Below are positions 16,503 to 23,414 of a DNA stretch of 55,443 nt, in pieces (within the stretch, counting starts at the first letter, position 1; the number at the start of each line of letters is the position of its first letter). The DNA is from Candidatus Campbellbacteria bacterium (lineage in GTDB: Bacteria; Patescibacteriota; Minisyncoccia; Phycocordibacterales; JABAAK01). The position numbers and the translations under genes were made by a program. The stretch is taken from the NCBI GenBank assembly GCA_028817035.1, contig JAPPQH010000008.1, positions 1 to 55,443 of the forward strand, written 5' to 3'. Below the pieces are notes generated by a model, which saw nothing but the letters and a program-made list of their open reading frames with translations, was not told the origin of the DNA and made no database searches.

Positions 16503-17462
16503 TTAGCGAAAATGTACATTCTCGCCTTCAAGGTTGAGAAATGACGATGTACCCGCTTGCTGGGGCTGAGAGCCTTTCGGCTTCCCTGCATCAGCATTTT
16601 GCGGAGACCGTTGTGTCGTCCCTCCAGCCACACACTCAATGAGTTTTCTACCGGCCTCATCTTTTTGGGCAATGGCATTATTTTTTTCGGAAAGGAGGAG
16701 TTTGATGACACCCTGCAGACGGACAATCTCTTGCTCCGCGCTGCCCAACCTTGCCTCCGTGATGCCCAACTTTGCCACAAGTTCCTCCGCCAGTTCCTTG
16801 CAGTTTCTATCCCCCTTAGTAGTGGGATCAGAAATGATGCAAGATTCGGATACCTTCTGTTTGAGGGCATTCTCAAGCTCGCTAACCCTTTGAGCCAACT
16901 TAGTCGTCAGCTCTTCGCAGTCCACAAGCTCCCTAGAGTAGGGATCTGTGCAAGATTCGGGTATCACCAAAGGCTCAGGACATGCCATAGGCTCGGACCC
17001 CTCTTGATAGGGATAACAAGCAGCACACTGCTTGATTTCCTCAAACCCCTGTTGCAACTCCTCGGAAGTGACGCATTGAGATTCTGTCTGCAAAGGTCCC
17101 TCTCGCAGAGAGTTCTCTTGAAGAATAGCTATCCCCTCGGAGTTCTCCTCGAATTTCTCCTTGATGTCTTCTACCATCGGCATAAGATGTCCAACAAAGA
17201 AAAACGCTGTCAAAAGGATGGAGATAGCCATCAAACCGCTGAACCAGGAAATTGCCCGAAATATGCTTGTCATTTCTTTGAAACAGCCCTCAAAATCTCC
17301 TCTCAGTTCGGAAATTTGGTTGGCAAAGATATCACCCGGTTGAACCTTCGGTTGAACCTTCTTGGTGCCAGGACTACCCTTACCATCTCCGCTCTGGTTG
17401 GGGTCTTGGGTTTCTTCTGCTCCGCTTCCCGCAAATACTGTCGTATTGTCGTCGTTAGCCAT
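16503..17462 (-). CDS. Single-pass membrane protein with coiled coil, unknown function
   Basis: 319 residues, no known family recognised. Acidic/Ser-Gly N-terminus, one membrane segment around residues 72-92 (WFSGLMAISILLTAFFFVGHL), then a cysteine-containing acidic region (QCAACYPYQEGSEPMACPEP) and a coiled coil at about residues 180-275 (LTTKLAQRVSELENALKQKV, GSAEQEIVRLQGVIKLLLSE). The tail is low complexity. Start at 17462 is fixed by AAGGAGGTGCACT. Base composition is more G/C-rich than in the neighbouring core genes. Topology resembles the gene at 17891 (N-terminal membrane anchor plus coiled coil), although sequences differ. Confidence 0.72.
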   Translation of the reverse strand: MANDDNTTVFAGSGAEETQDPNQSGDGKGSPGTKKVQPKVQPGDIFANQISELRGDFEGCFKEMTSIFRAISWFSGLMAISILLTAFFFVGHLMPMVEDIKEKFEENSEGIAILQENSLREGPLQTESQCVTSEELQQGFEEIKQCAACYPYQEGSEPMACPEPLVIPESCTDPYSRELVDCEELTTKLAQRVSELENALKQKVSESCIISDPTTKGDRNCKELAEELVAKLGITEARLGSAEQEIVRLQGVIKLLLSEKNNAIAQKDEAGRKLIECVAGGTTQRSPQNADAGKPKGSQPQQAGTSSFLNLEGENVHFR

Positions 17463-17633
17463 AGTGCACCTCCTTACTTTGGATGCTTTTGGTTTAGATG
17501 ACCGAAAGAAGATGAATTGCAGAATTGCAACCCATCGGTGAATTCCTGTGTCTATGACACAATGTCCTTGTGAAAGAACATTTGGGATTAACCCAACTGC
17601 TTGTATATTATCATATCACAAAAAATATGTCAA
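17463..17633 (-). promoter_or_regulatory. Promoter and conserved structured leader of 16503-17462
   Basis: -35 TTGACA (17628-17633), 17-bp spacer, -10 TAATAT (17605-17610). The leader has the same hairpin series as in front of the two lipoproteins, with changes that keep pairing: TTGGG-TTAAT-CCCAA, TGTTCTT-TCAC-AAGGACA, TGTGTC-ATA-GACACA, TTGCA-ATTC-TGCAA. The encoded protein is unrelated to the lipoproteins. Confidence 0.85.
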
Positions 17634-17664
17634 GCAGAGGGGTGAGAGGGTTGCGGAGTGTGGG

Positions 17665-17830
17665 GCGAGTGATGGTTTGTAGAGGTATGAGTCTGACCGC
17701 AACGAGCTTGCGAGGCAAGTCAAGTGTTCAAATAGTGAAGTAATGGGTTGGAGGTCGTGAAACTTGACCTTTGCGAGCCTGCGAGCAAAATCAAGCGAGG
17801 CAACGAAGTTGCCGAGCGATAATAAAATAG
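17665..17830 (+). repeat. Dispersed hairpin repeat block R5
   Basis: Two partial units: GTGATGGTTTGTAGAGGTAT, GAGTCTGACCGCAACGAGCT, then GTTGGAGGTCGTGAAACTTG and a right end with hairpin GGCAACGAAGTTGCC followed by GAGCGATAATAAAATAG. It runs straight into the terminator T-tract of the gene at 17891. Confidence 0.8.
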
Positions 17831-17874
17831 AAAAAAGAAGCCCCTACCGCGACCAAAGGTCTTGGTAGAGGCTA
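17831..17874 (-). terminator. Intrinsic terminator of gene 17891-18751
   Basis: AGCCTCTACC pairs with GGTAGGGGCT around an inner GACC/GGTC stem on the minus strand, then TTCTTTTTTCT. Nearly the same outer arm as at 16438. Confidence 0.85.
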
Positions 17875-17890
17875 GTAACCACTGGATCAC

Positions 17891-18751
17891 TTAGAGATTT
17901 GTGCTACCAGTCAGCTGATAGTGTGACACGGAGCCAGTCCTATTTTCCTTTCCTTCCTTTTCAGGAGGGGGAGGATCTACAGGAAGAACCGTTGGAGGAT
18001 CTCGATGGATAACCTCCACAGTAGGTCCGTTTTGAGGAGCCGCGGAGACATCAGGCACACCCAACAACGATGCTGTCGCTCCGCCGTTGGGATTTCCCTT
18101 GCCGTTGAGGCCTTTGAGATAACACCATGCCATAAGGGCATCAGTGTGCTTCTCGCTGACAAGCCGAAGCAGGCTGTTTTCGTGATTTTGCAAAGTAGCC
18201 TGTGCGTCCTGCAACTCCATCTTTGTCCCATCCAAGTGTCGGGTCAAGGCCGCAACTTGTTGGGTCAAGGCCATATTCTTTTGGGTGAGAGAACCGTTGA
18301 CTTTCTGCAGACGGGCAACCTCTTGCTCCTCTTTTTTGAGTCGCTCTTCAGAGACAAACTCGCCCTCAGGGAAATTAATCACACAATTGTGTTCAATATC
18401 CCCAACGGCATTGCCCTCGGCTACCTTAGCCACAACCTCTTTCTGATCCGCCCCCATCTTCTCTATGATTTCAAGGAAACGCTCCCGGGCATCTGCCAAC
18501 TCCGCTTGCGTGGTCGCCACTTTTGCCCTCAGGTCATCTGTCTCTTCTCGCGAGGAGAAATTCGAAAACAGATAGCCGAGGAGGAAAAAGCCAGCGGCTG
18601 CAAGGGTGTAGCAAATGGGTCGCTGAATTGCCCCCCACGCACCAAGCATGAGAGAAAACATCCACGACCAGAAGCTCTTCCACATATTCCGAAACTGCCT
18701 TACGAAGCGCTGAAAATGACTCCGAGGAGTCTTCTTTTTGGACTTACTCAT
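17891..18751 (-). CDS. Membrane-anchored coiled-coil protein, unknown function
   Basis: 286 residues. The start at 18751 follows GGAGGTACCCTG. Basic N-terminus (SKSKKKTPRSHFQRFVRQF), two closely spaced hydrophobic segments around residues 30-65 (SWMFSLMLGAWGAI, CYTLAAAGFFLLGYLFS), then coiled coil from about 70 to 205 (ETDDLRAKVATTQAELADAR, KEEQEVARLQKVNGSLTQKN). The C-terminus is rich in Pro/Gly/Asn. No family recognised. Similar plan to the upstream unit at 16503, so the two may be functionally related. Confidence 0.72.
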   Translation of the reverse strand: MSKSKKKTPRSHFQRFVRQFRNMWKSFWSWMFSLMLGAWGAIQRPICYTLAAAGFFLLGYLFSNFSSREETDDLRAKVATTQAELADARERFLEIIEKMGADQKEVVAKVAEGNAVGDIEHNCVINFPEGEFVSEERLKKEEQEVARLQKVNGSLTQKNMALTQQVAALTRHLDGTKMELQDAQATLQNHENSLLRLVSEKHTDALMAWCYLKGLNGKGNPNGGATASLLGVPDVSAAPQNGPTVEVIHRDPPTVLPVDPPPPEKEGKENRTGSVSHYQLTGSTNL

Positions 18752-18900
18752 CAGGGTACCTCCTTTTGGTATTCTGTGAAACAACCCTAAGTGGTTGCTG
18801 AGAATCGCAAGTGAAACTTACAACTCTCTTTGTTGATGTTCAGTAGCTAAGGAAACCTTAGCCTCACTTATATAGTATCATATTTGCCAAAATATGTCAA
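18752..18900 (-). promoter_or_regulatory. Promoter and hairpin-rich leader of 17891-18751
   Basis: -35 TTGACA (18895-18900), 17-bp spacer, -10 TACTAT (18872-18877). The leader is different in sequence from that of the three preceding units but also starts with a stable stem-loop (GCTAAGG-TTT-CCTTAGC) just after the expected start point, and ends in AAAAGGAGGTACC. Confidence 0.8.
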
Positions 18901-18959
18901 TATGCGGGGTGGAGGGAGAAAGAGAGGGAGAAAGGAGGGCGAGGAGCGAGAGAGGGGGC

Positions 18960-18996
18960 AAAAAATAAAGCCCTGTTTTGAGGGGCTTTATTTTTG
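18960..18996. terminator. Bidirectional intrinsic terminator after 19019
   Basis: AAATAAAGCCC-TGTTTTGA-GGGGCTTTATTTTT: a GC core flanked by A and T runs, usable from both sides. It serves the minus-strand gene at 19019. Between it and the -35 at 18895 lies only a purine-rich G/A tract (18901-18958). Confidence 0.85.
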
Positions 18997-19018
18997 TTGT
19001 GCTTTTTGAAAGCGGGTT

Positions 19019-19756
19019 TTACTGTGTTGGTCCGTTAAGCGTGACTCTCAAGAGATCGTCTGTGAGCTGTGGGTGTACTATCACAACTGCTCTTGGTTCA
19101 GTTGCAACTCCGTTGTCTAAGTTTTCCTCAAGACTACGAGATGGGTCAGGCTGTCCGCCTGCAAAACCACTGCCAATCTCTGTGTTTTCCTCAGTTCCTG
19201 CATCGTGATTTTCTGCGATGAAACTTCTGTTTATGTTTCCAGGTAGCAGAGAGGTCGTTGCAAAAACATAACCGTCATTTGAAGCTACTGCCATTTGAAG
19301 GACTGATAATTGTGGTTCTGTCTCGCCTGTTAAGTAAGGTATTTCAGGTGGAAGTTCAACAACTTTGCTTTGACCTGGTTCAATCGGACTATCAACTGGT
19401 ATCGCGTAAAATACCGTGGGATCTCTATCAATTGATAGCAAGAAAGGTCCTGGCTCACCAACTTCTGCGAGTAATTCAAACTCTGGAGGAGCAATCTCTC
19501 CCTTGAAATCAAAATCAACAGAAGAATCATGGATTAGTATCACACCTTGGGATAGTGGTTGTGAGTCACTTAGGTTCTCAAGTGTTAATGAGAGTCCTCG
19601 GAGAAATTTTACATCTTCTTCAACTGTTGGCTCTACTACGACTTCGTCTGAAGAATCGCGGAAGAAGAAATAGTAGATGACTGTTCCGATTATTATAAGA
19701 ATAATAATCCATAGAACTACGCCTCCTGACTCGTAATTTGTTTTTTCGTTTTTCAT
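19019..19756 (-). CDS. Membrane-anchored Spondin_N-domain protein
   Basis: 245 residues. One N-terminal membrane segment (GVVLWIIILIIIGTVIYYFFF), then a single domain with the hallmarks of bacterial Spondin_N proteins: SLTLENLSDSQPLSQGVILIHD, a long acidic middle (PPEFELLAEVGEPGPFLLSI), the MAVASNDGYVFATTS block, and the late YDAGTEEN-type motif (here NHDAGTEENTEIGSG) with VVIVHPQL near the end. Such domains are thought to be extracellular binding modules, some metal-binding. Function in this organism is unknown. Weak ribosome site, unlike the cassette genes on either side. Confidence 0.78.
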   Translation of the reverse strand: MKNEKTNYESGGVVLWIIILIIIGTVIYYFFFRDSSDEVVVEPTVEEDVKFLRGLSLTLENLSDSQPLSQGVILIHDSSVDFDFKGEIAPPEFELLAEVGEPGPFLLSIDRDPTVFYAIPVDSPIEPGQSKVVELPPEIPYLTGETEPQLSVLQMAVASNDGYVFATTSLLPGNINRSFIAENHDAGTEENTEIGSGFAGGQPDPSRSLEENLDNGVATEPRAVVIVHPQLTDDLLRVTLNGPTQ

Positions 19757-19871
19757 ATTTATGAATATAATAAATAAACTTAAGTTTAAGTTTTAATGAT
19801 TTGGGATTTACCAACGCTTTTGCGATGATAAATAAACTATATCTTATAGAGAGATATGTGTAAACAAGAGA

Positions 19872-19915
19872 GAAAAAGACCCCTGCCCATATGAAGTCAT
19901 GGGCAGGGGTCTTTT
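19872..19915 (-). terminator. Intrinsic terminator of gene 19924-20277
   Basis: AAAAGACCCCTGCCCAT...ATGGGCAGGGGTCTTTT, a nearly perfect 17-bp stem; the minus strand continues with TTTTTCTCTC. Confidence 0.9.
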
Positions 19916-19923
19916 GGACGAGG

Positions 19924-20277
19924 CTATTGCGGAGCGGTGTCCTCGTTGGCGGGCTTGTCACTTTCTACAAAGATGTCTACACAGGTTTCTTTTCCTCCTG
20001 AGATGTGGTGCAACTGTGCGCACTCTACCCTCTTGAGGTCTTGCAAAAAGCGTTCAATAGCAACAAGGCGTTCATTGAACTCCTTTTGTGTCGTCAACAT
20101 CTCTTTCCGTGTTTTCTGGATACGCTCTTCAAGTGCATGCCAATTCAACTCTGAATCGGGGGTTTTTAGTTTTGCTTCTTCAGGATAAACGATGATACCC
20201 AATACAAGCCCAACAGCTAAGAAACCAAGAAATACACCCATAACATTAACATCGCAAAAAGACTGAAATTTTGACAT
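19924..20277 (-). CDS. Small membrane-anchored coiled-coil protein
   Basis: 117 residues. Start at 20277 behind GGAGGTGTTGTGCA. One membrane segment (VMGVFLGFLAVGLVLGIIVY) near residues 12-31, then a helical coiled-coil stretch (LEERIQKTRKEMLTTQKEF, RLVAIERFLQDLKRVE) and an acidic tail with one cysteine. Same overall plan, in miniature, as the proteins at 16503 and 17891. No family recognised. Its leader is partly shared with the lipoprotein and 16503 units. Confidence 0.72.
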   Translation of the reverse strand: MSKFQSFCDVNVMGVFLGFLAVGLVLGIIVYPEEAKLKTPDSELNWHALEERIQKTRKEMLTTQKEFNERLVAIERFLQDLKRVECAQLHHISGGKETCVDIFVESDKPANEDTAPQ

Positions 20278-20434
20278 TGCACAACACCTCCACGGGTTTC
20301 TGTTGCGGACGACCTTTGAGATAAAGGTCTTGAAAAAGCGCTCTTGTGTCTTTGACACGATGCCCTTTTGTGAAAGAACATTTGGGCTTGACCCAACTAA
20401 TTTGTATATTAGAGTATTAAAATTGCCCTGTCAA
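20278..20434 (-). promoter_or_regulatory. Promoter and conserved structured leader of 19924-20277
   Basis: -35 TTGACA (20429-20434), 17-bp spacer, -10 TAATAT (20406-20411). The first three leader hairpins match the other units, with compensating or neutral changes: TTGGG-TCAAG-CCCAA, TGTTCTTT-CACA-AAAGGGCA, GTGTC-AAA-GACAC. The fourth is replaced by GACCTTT-ATCTC-AAAGGTC. Confidence 0.85.
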
Positions 20435-20451
20435 ACATAAATAATTTTGAA

Positions 20452-20482
20452 AAGAAAAAGCCCTCGGTGAACGAGGGCTTTG
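20452..20482 (-). terminator. Intrinsic terminator of gene 20500-21198
   Basis: AAAGCCCTCG-TTCA-CCGAGGGCTTT on the minus strand, followed by TTCTTTTC. Confidence 0.88.
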
Positions 20483-20499
20483 AAATCGCGAAGAGGACA

Positions 20500-21198
20500 T
20501 CATCCGACACCTTTCGCTACACCATTTTGGTTTGAGGTGCTGGGGTAAATCGCACTACCACCCCGAAGTTCTGCCAAACGAGTTTTGGCTTCTTCGGCCT
20601 GTTCTCTATGCCATTGCTCAGACGGTTTGAGGCTGCATACCCACCTTAGGTATTGCCTTTCAGACTTAAACCTTCCTTCCAAAAGCCGCTTGATGCAATG
20701 GAGTGACAGGTATTGACCCCCTTCTTGAAAACCGTCTTGTTTTATCAAGTGCAGAACATCGTGAGTGATTCCGAAGTCACTGGGATCCTTGTTCCACTTC
20801 GCATGTCTACAAAAATCCTCAACAAGACGATTACAGCCGTATGCATTTTTCGTCTTTATGGCTGTGTCAAGGGCTAAGAAGTAGAGCTTCTTGAGCCAGT
20901 CATACATTTCACTCTTCCAAAGTGGGTGTGTGATTGTGGAGAGGCCACCTATGAAGTGGCTGTGTTCCATGTGGTTTTGTCTCCGAGCATCAAGGAAAAT
21001 GTTTAGCGATTTTTCTACTAAGTTTTTATTGATACTCTTCATGCATATGAATTGGTAGACGATATGTGAAATCGCACCTACATTTTTGACGGAGACATTT
21101 TTAACCCACTCAATCACCTCATTCGTCGGCTCCCCCTTTTTCAGCATTCTTCTCAGTTGCTCCACAATGTGACTGTGGGGTTGCACTTCTTGACGCAT
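20500..21198 (-). CDS. Hypothetical helical protein
   Basis: 232 residues, soluble, no signal or membrane segment, no family recognised. Rich in amphipathic helices with Trp/His/Leu (SEMYDWLKKLYFLALDTAIK, FKSERQYLRWVCSLKPSEQW), which may indicate an alpha-solenoid. Start at 21198 follows CAGGAGGGAGTGTT. It is its own transcription unit, with promoter and terminator. Composition and signals match the neighbouring single-gene units rather than the core genes. Confidence 0.72.
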   Translation of the reverse strand: MRQEVQPHSHIVEQLRRMLKKGEPTNEVIEWVKNVSVKNVGAISHIVYQFICMKSINKNLVEKSLNIFLDARRQNHMEHSHFIGGLSTITHPLWKSEMYDWLKKLYFLALDTAIKTKNAYGCNRLVEDFCRHAKWNKDPSDFGITHDVLHLIKQDGFQEGGQYLSLHCIKRLLEGRFKSERQYLRWVCSLKPSEQWHREQAEEAKTRLAELRGGSAIYPSTSNQNGVAKGVG

Positions 21199-21283
21199 AA
21201 CACTCCCTCCTGTTTTTGAGTTTGTCTGTGACGGTTTTCAAGTGCGGATTTGTCCATCTTTGTAAGGAACAATTCCATATTAA

Positions 21284-21312
21284 TAATAAAATATCTGTAT
21301 GTCTTTGTCAAA
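21284..21312 (-). promoter_or_regulatory. Promoter of gene 20500-21198
   Basis: Minus strand TTGACA (21307-21312), 17-bp spacer, TATTAT (21284-21289). About 85 bases of leader follow before AGGAGG; no conserved hairpin series is seen in it. Confidence 0.8.
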
Positions 21313-21340
21313 ATTTGTGTGGGGTCAATGGACATGTCTA

Positions 21341-21388
21341 AAAAGTTGAGACCCACACAGGATGCTGTAACACATCCCGTGTGGGTCA
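21341..21388 (-). terminator. Intrinsic terminator of gene 21418-21759
   Basis: GACCCACACGGGATG pairs with CATCCTGTGTGGGTC (14 of 15), followed by TCAACTTTTTAG on the minus strand. Confidence 0.82.
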
Positions 21389-21417
21389 AAAGTCGGACTT
21401 GGTAGTCCCCTTCTGCT

Positions 21418-21759
21418 TCAGGTCTTGTGGACCATCTGCTTTCTCGGCAAGAAGGAGGACAACCAATTCCTGAAATTGCTCCAGAGCCTGGACATCCAGG
21501 ATTGGTGGGTCGGCTGTTGGGTCGGGAGTTGGAGCTCGGGATGCCACTTGGCTGCTATAGACATAAAGTGTATCATGCCTGCACCCCTCTTCAAATTGTA
21601 GACGGTTTCGCGAAGCTTCTTCATACCGCCTTTGAAAGAACCCTTCTGACAGATCACACCGATTATACCCCGAACCATTTTCTTTTGGTCTTCGGAAATT
21701 CCGAATCCCAGCAATCCCTTAAGATCGCTCAAAGCCACCGCTCTCTGCTGATTGGTCAT
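21418..21759 (-). CDS. Small hypothetical protein
   Basis: 113 residues, basic, with no clear membrane segment; a helical N-terminal half (SDLKGLLGFGISEDQKKMVR, GGMKKLRETVYNLKRGAG) and a Trp/Gln/Pro-rich C-terminus (SWMSRLWSNFRNWLSSFLP) that could be a membrane-binding amphipathic helix. No family recognised. Start supported by ACAGGAGGAAACGGAGAA. Single-gene unit. Confidence 0.68.
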   Translation of the reverse strand: MTNQQRAVALSDLKGLLGFGISEDQKKMVRGIIGVICQKGSFKGGMKKLRETVYNLKRGAGMIHFMSIAAKWHPELQLPTQQPTHQSWMSRLWSNFRNWLSSFLPRKQMVHKT

Positions 21760-21842
21760 TTCTCCGTTTCCTCCTGTTGAAAAAGTTCATTGGCAATATT
21801 GCCATCTTCTATAATGGTACTATAAACTCTTTGATTTGTCAA
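21760..21842 (-). promoter_or_regulatory. Promoter and short leader of gene 21418-21759
   Basis: TTGACA (21837-21842), 17-bp spacer, TACCAT (21814-21819; a nearby TTATAG is an alternative). The leader begins with the perfect palindrome GGCAATATTGCC and ends with AGGAGG. Confidence 0.75.
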
Positions 21843-21869
21843 GCAAGGGGTGAGAGGAAGTTGGACAAG

Positions 21870-21897
21870 GAAAGGGGCAGACATCTTTGTCTGCCCC
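21870..21897 (-). terminator. Intrinsic terminator of gene 21907-22185
   Basis: GGGGCAGACA-AAGA-TGTCTGCCCC, a perfect 10-bp stem, then TTTCCTT on the minus strand. Confidence 0.88.
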
Positions 21898-21906
21898 AAC
21901 TTGGTC

Positions 21907-22185
21907 TTACACGACGTAGGCATTGAGCTCTGACCTCATTTTCTCCGAGTCGGTTACCAAGCCATCTGCCCGAAGAGATGCCTTGATTGCCAAACCAAGA
22001 TTTCCATTTCTCAGATGCTCGTCTGCTTTGTCTAACACTGCACCTGCCTTTCTGGCTCCATCGCCATACACAGAAGAGCCATCACTTGCCAGCACCCTTT
22101 TTCTACGACCGTTCACATAGTCAATGTGATTATCTACAATCGAGCAAAGGTCTTTCGCGCCCACACCTTCTATTGTGATATTCAT
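21907..22185 (-). CDS. Small hypothetical protein
   Basis: 92 residues, no family recognised. The start is placed at 22185, after AATAGGAGGAAGTGTT; a longer frame upstream would read through the leader hairpins. It reads as a compact soluble helical protein: MNITIEGVGAKDLCSIVDNH, then a helix pair around GARKAGAVLDKADEHLRNGN and LAIKASLRADGLVTDSEKMR, resembling a short TPR-like hairpin. Single-gene unit with near-consensus promoter. Confidence 0.7.
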   Translation of the reverse strand: MNITIEGVGAKDLCSIVDNHIDYVNGRRKRVLASDGSSVYGDGARKAGAVLDKADEHLRNGNLGLAIKASLRADGLVTDSEKMRSELNAYVV

Positions 22186-22302
22186 AACACTTCCTCCTAT
22201 TTTGAAAAATCGGTCCGCAATTGTCTCCAACTGCGTGGTGAGTTGGAGGTCGTCAAAGACCATCCCGCTATTAATTATAGGTCATATAAGTATTTTTGTC
22301 AA
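22186..22302 (-). promoter_or_regulatory. Consensus promoter and hairpin leader of gene 21907-22185
   Basis: TTGACA (22297-22302), 17-bp spacer, TATAAT (22274-22279): a perfect sigma-70 consensus on the minus strand. The leader carries GGTC-TTTGAC-GACC and CTCCAACT-CACCACGC-AGTTGGAG before AGGAGG. Confidence 0.88.
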
Positions 22303-22317
22303 GCAACCAAGCAAAAG

Positions 22318-22410
22318 TGATGGTTTGTAGAGGTATGAGTCTGATCGCAACGAATTTATGAGTTGCGTCAAGCGAGGCGGTGAAACCGCCGAGCGATAAT
22401 AAATAAGGAG
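22318..22410 (+). repeat. Dispersed hairpin repeat block R6, abutting tRNA-Met
   Basis: A single unit: GTGATGGTTTGTAGAGGTAT, GAGTCTGATCGCAACGAATT, TATGAGTTGCGTCAAGCGAG, hairpin GGCGGTGAAACCGCC, GAGCGATAATAAATAAGGAG. It ends exactly at the tRNA-Met discriminator base and begins about 15 bases beyond the -35 box of the preceding unit. Confidence 0.85.
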
Positions 22411-22484
22411 TGCCGACGGGTGGAATCGAACCACCGACCTTGGGTTTATGAGTCCCACGCTCTAACCAACTGAGCTACGCCGAC
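22411..22484 (-). tRNA. tRNA-Met (CAT)
   Basis: Minus-strand cloverleaf: acceptor GTCGGCG/CGTCGGC with two G-T pairs, D stem GCTC/GAGC, anticodon loop CTCATAA (CAT), T arm GGTGG TTCGATT CCACC, discriminator A. The anticodon stem has one A-A mismatch next to the loop. Elongator Met is most likely; a lysidine-modified Ile tRNA cannot be excluded. CCA is not encoded. Confidence 0.9.
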
Positions 22485-22509
22485 TTTGTGTGGTAATAAA
22501 GTATACACT

Positions 22510-22550
22510 TAAAAGCCCGTTTAGGAAACATCAAACGGGCTTTTGTTTTT
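22510..22550. terminator. Intrinsic terminator between flavoprotein gene and tRNA-Met
   Basis: AAAAGCCCGTTT...AAACGGGCTTTT hairpin. The T-run is stronger on the plus strand (TTTTGTTTTT), but the position, just after the stop of the minus-strand gene at 22555, fits termination of that gene. Confidence 0.75.
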
Positions 22551-22554
22551 GGAA

Positions 22555-23313
22555 TTAACGATAGTCTGGGTTTTCAAAATCAAACCTACATCCTGCATCC
22601 CACTTTGACCTTTGGTTTCCGTGTGCTGGAACTCCGCCCTTGTCTTTGAGCATTCTTGCAAGGTGTATCAAGTTCCATGTCATAAAGGTCGTGTTTCGGT
22701 TTGTGAAGTCATTTTTCAGACCTCCCTCTTCTGGGTCAAGGTAAGAAGGACCAGGACCTGCTTCACCAATCCAACCGGCATCTGCCTGTGGGGGGATGAC
22801 AAAACCAAGATGTTGCAGTGAATACAAAATATTCATAGCGCAGTGTTTTACGCCGTCCTCATTTCCGGTAATTATACAGCCTCCAACTTTTCCGTAGTAT
22901 GCGTATTGACCTTCTTTGTTAAGGACGCTTGATGTTGCGTAGAGCCGTTCAATTATCTGATTGCAGATGGAAGATTTTTCACCAAGCCAAATCGGTGAGC
23001 CGATAACCAAAATATCTGCTTCTTCAACATCTTTGTAAATCGCAGGCCAATCATCTTTGTCGTATCCATGCTCTGTCATATCTGGATAAACACCGAAGGC
23101 AATGTCGTGATCTATCGCTCTGTATGTTTTGACTTTTATGTTGTTTTTTTCAAGGATTGCTTTTGACACATTCATCAAGCCCTCTGTGTTTGAAACACCT
23201 GGCGACTTTTTCAAAGTGCAGTTTATAAAAACTGCTTTCAAATCTGAAAAGTCCCACTTCTTTTGGTCGCAAAGATCTTTTTGCTTTTGGTTTAGTATAG
23301 AATCGTTGCTCAT
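22555..23313 (-). CDS. Flavodoxin-like NAD(P)H-dependent FMN reductase
   Basis: About 252 residues. Flavodoxin-fold features: AVFINCTLKKSPGVSNTEGL (phosphate-binding loop region of FMN reductases), then EEADILVIGSPIWLGEKSSI and YYGKVGGCIITGNEDGVKHC. These correspond to the FMN-binding loops of the NADPH-dependent FMN reductase family (Fmn_red/WrbA relatives). The substrate is unknown. The start at 23313 (MSNDSIL) is preferred over an upstream ATG that adds an atypical N-terminus. Confidence 0.85.
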   Translation of the reverse strand: MSNDSILNQKQKDLCDQKKWDFSDLKAVFINCTLKKSPGVSNTEGLMNVSKAILEKNNIKVKTYRAIDHDIAFGVYPDMTEHGYDKDDWPAIYKDVEEADILVIGSPIWLGEKSSICNQIIERLYATSSVLNKEGQYAYYGKVGGCIITGNEDGVKHCAMNILYSLQHLGFVIPPQADAGWIGEAGPGPSYLDPEEGGLKNDFTNRNTTFMTWNLIHLARMLKDKGGVPAHGNQRSKWDAGCRFDFENPDYR

Positions 23314-23414
23314 AGTTTGGTTTTTGTTATTATAATTAAGTTTAATAGATATATTGAAACTATCACCTTTAGTCCCAAAATGCAAGTGTGGTGATGATGC
23401 GATAATACAGATTT

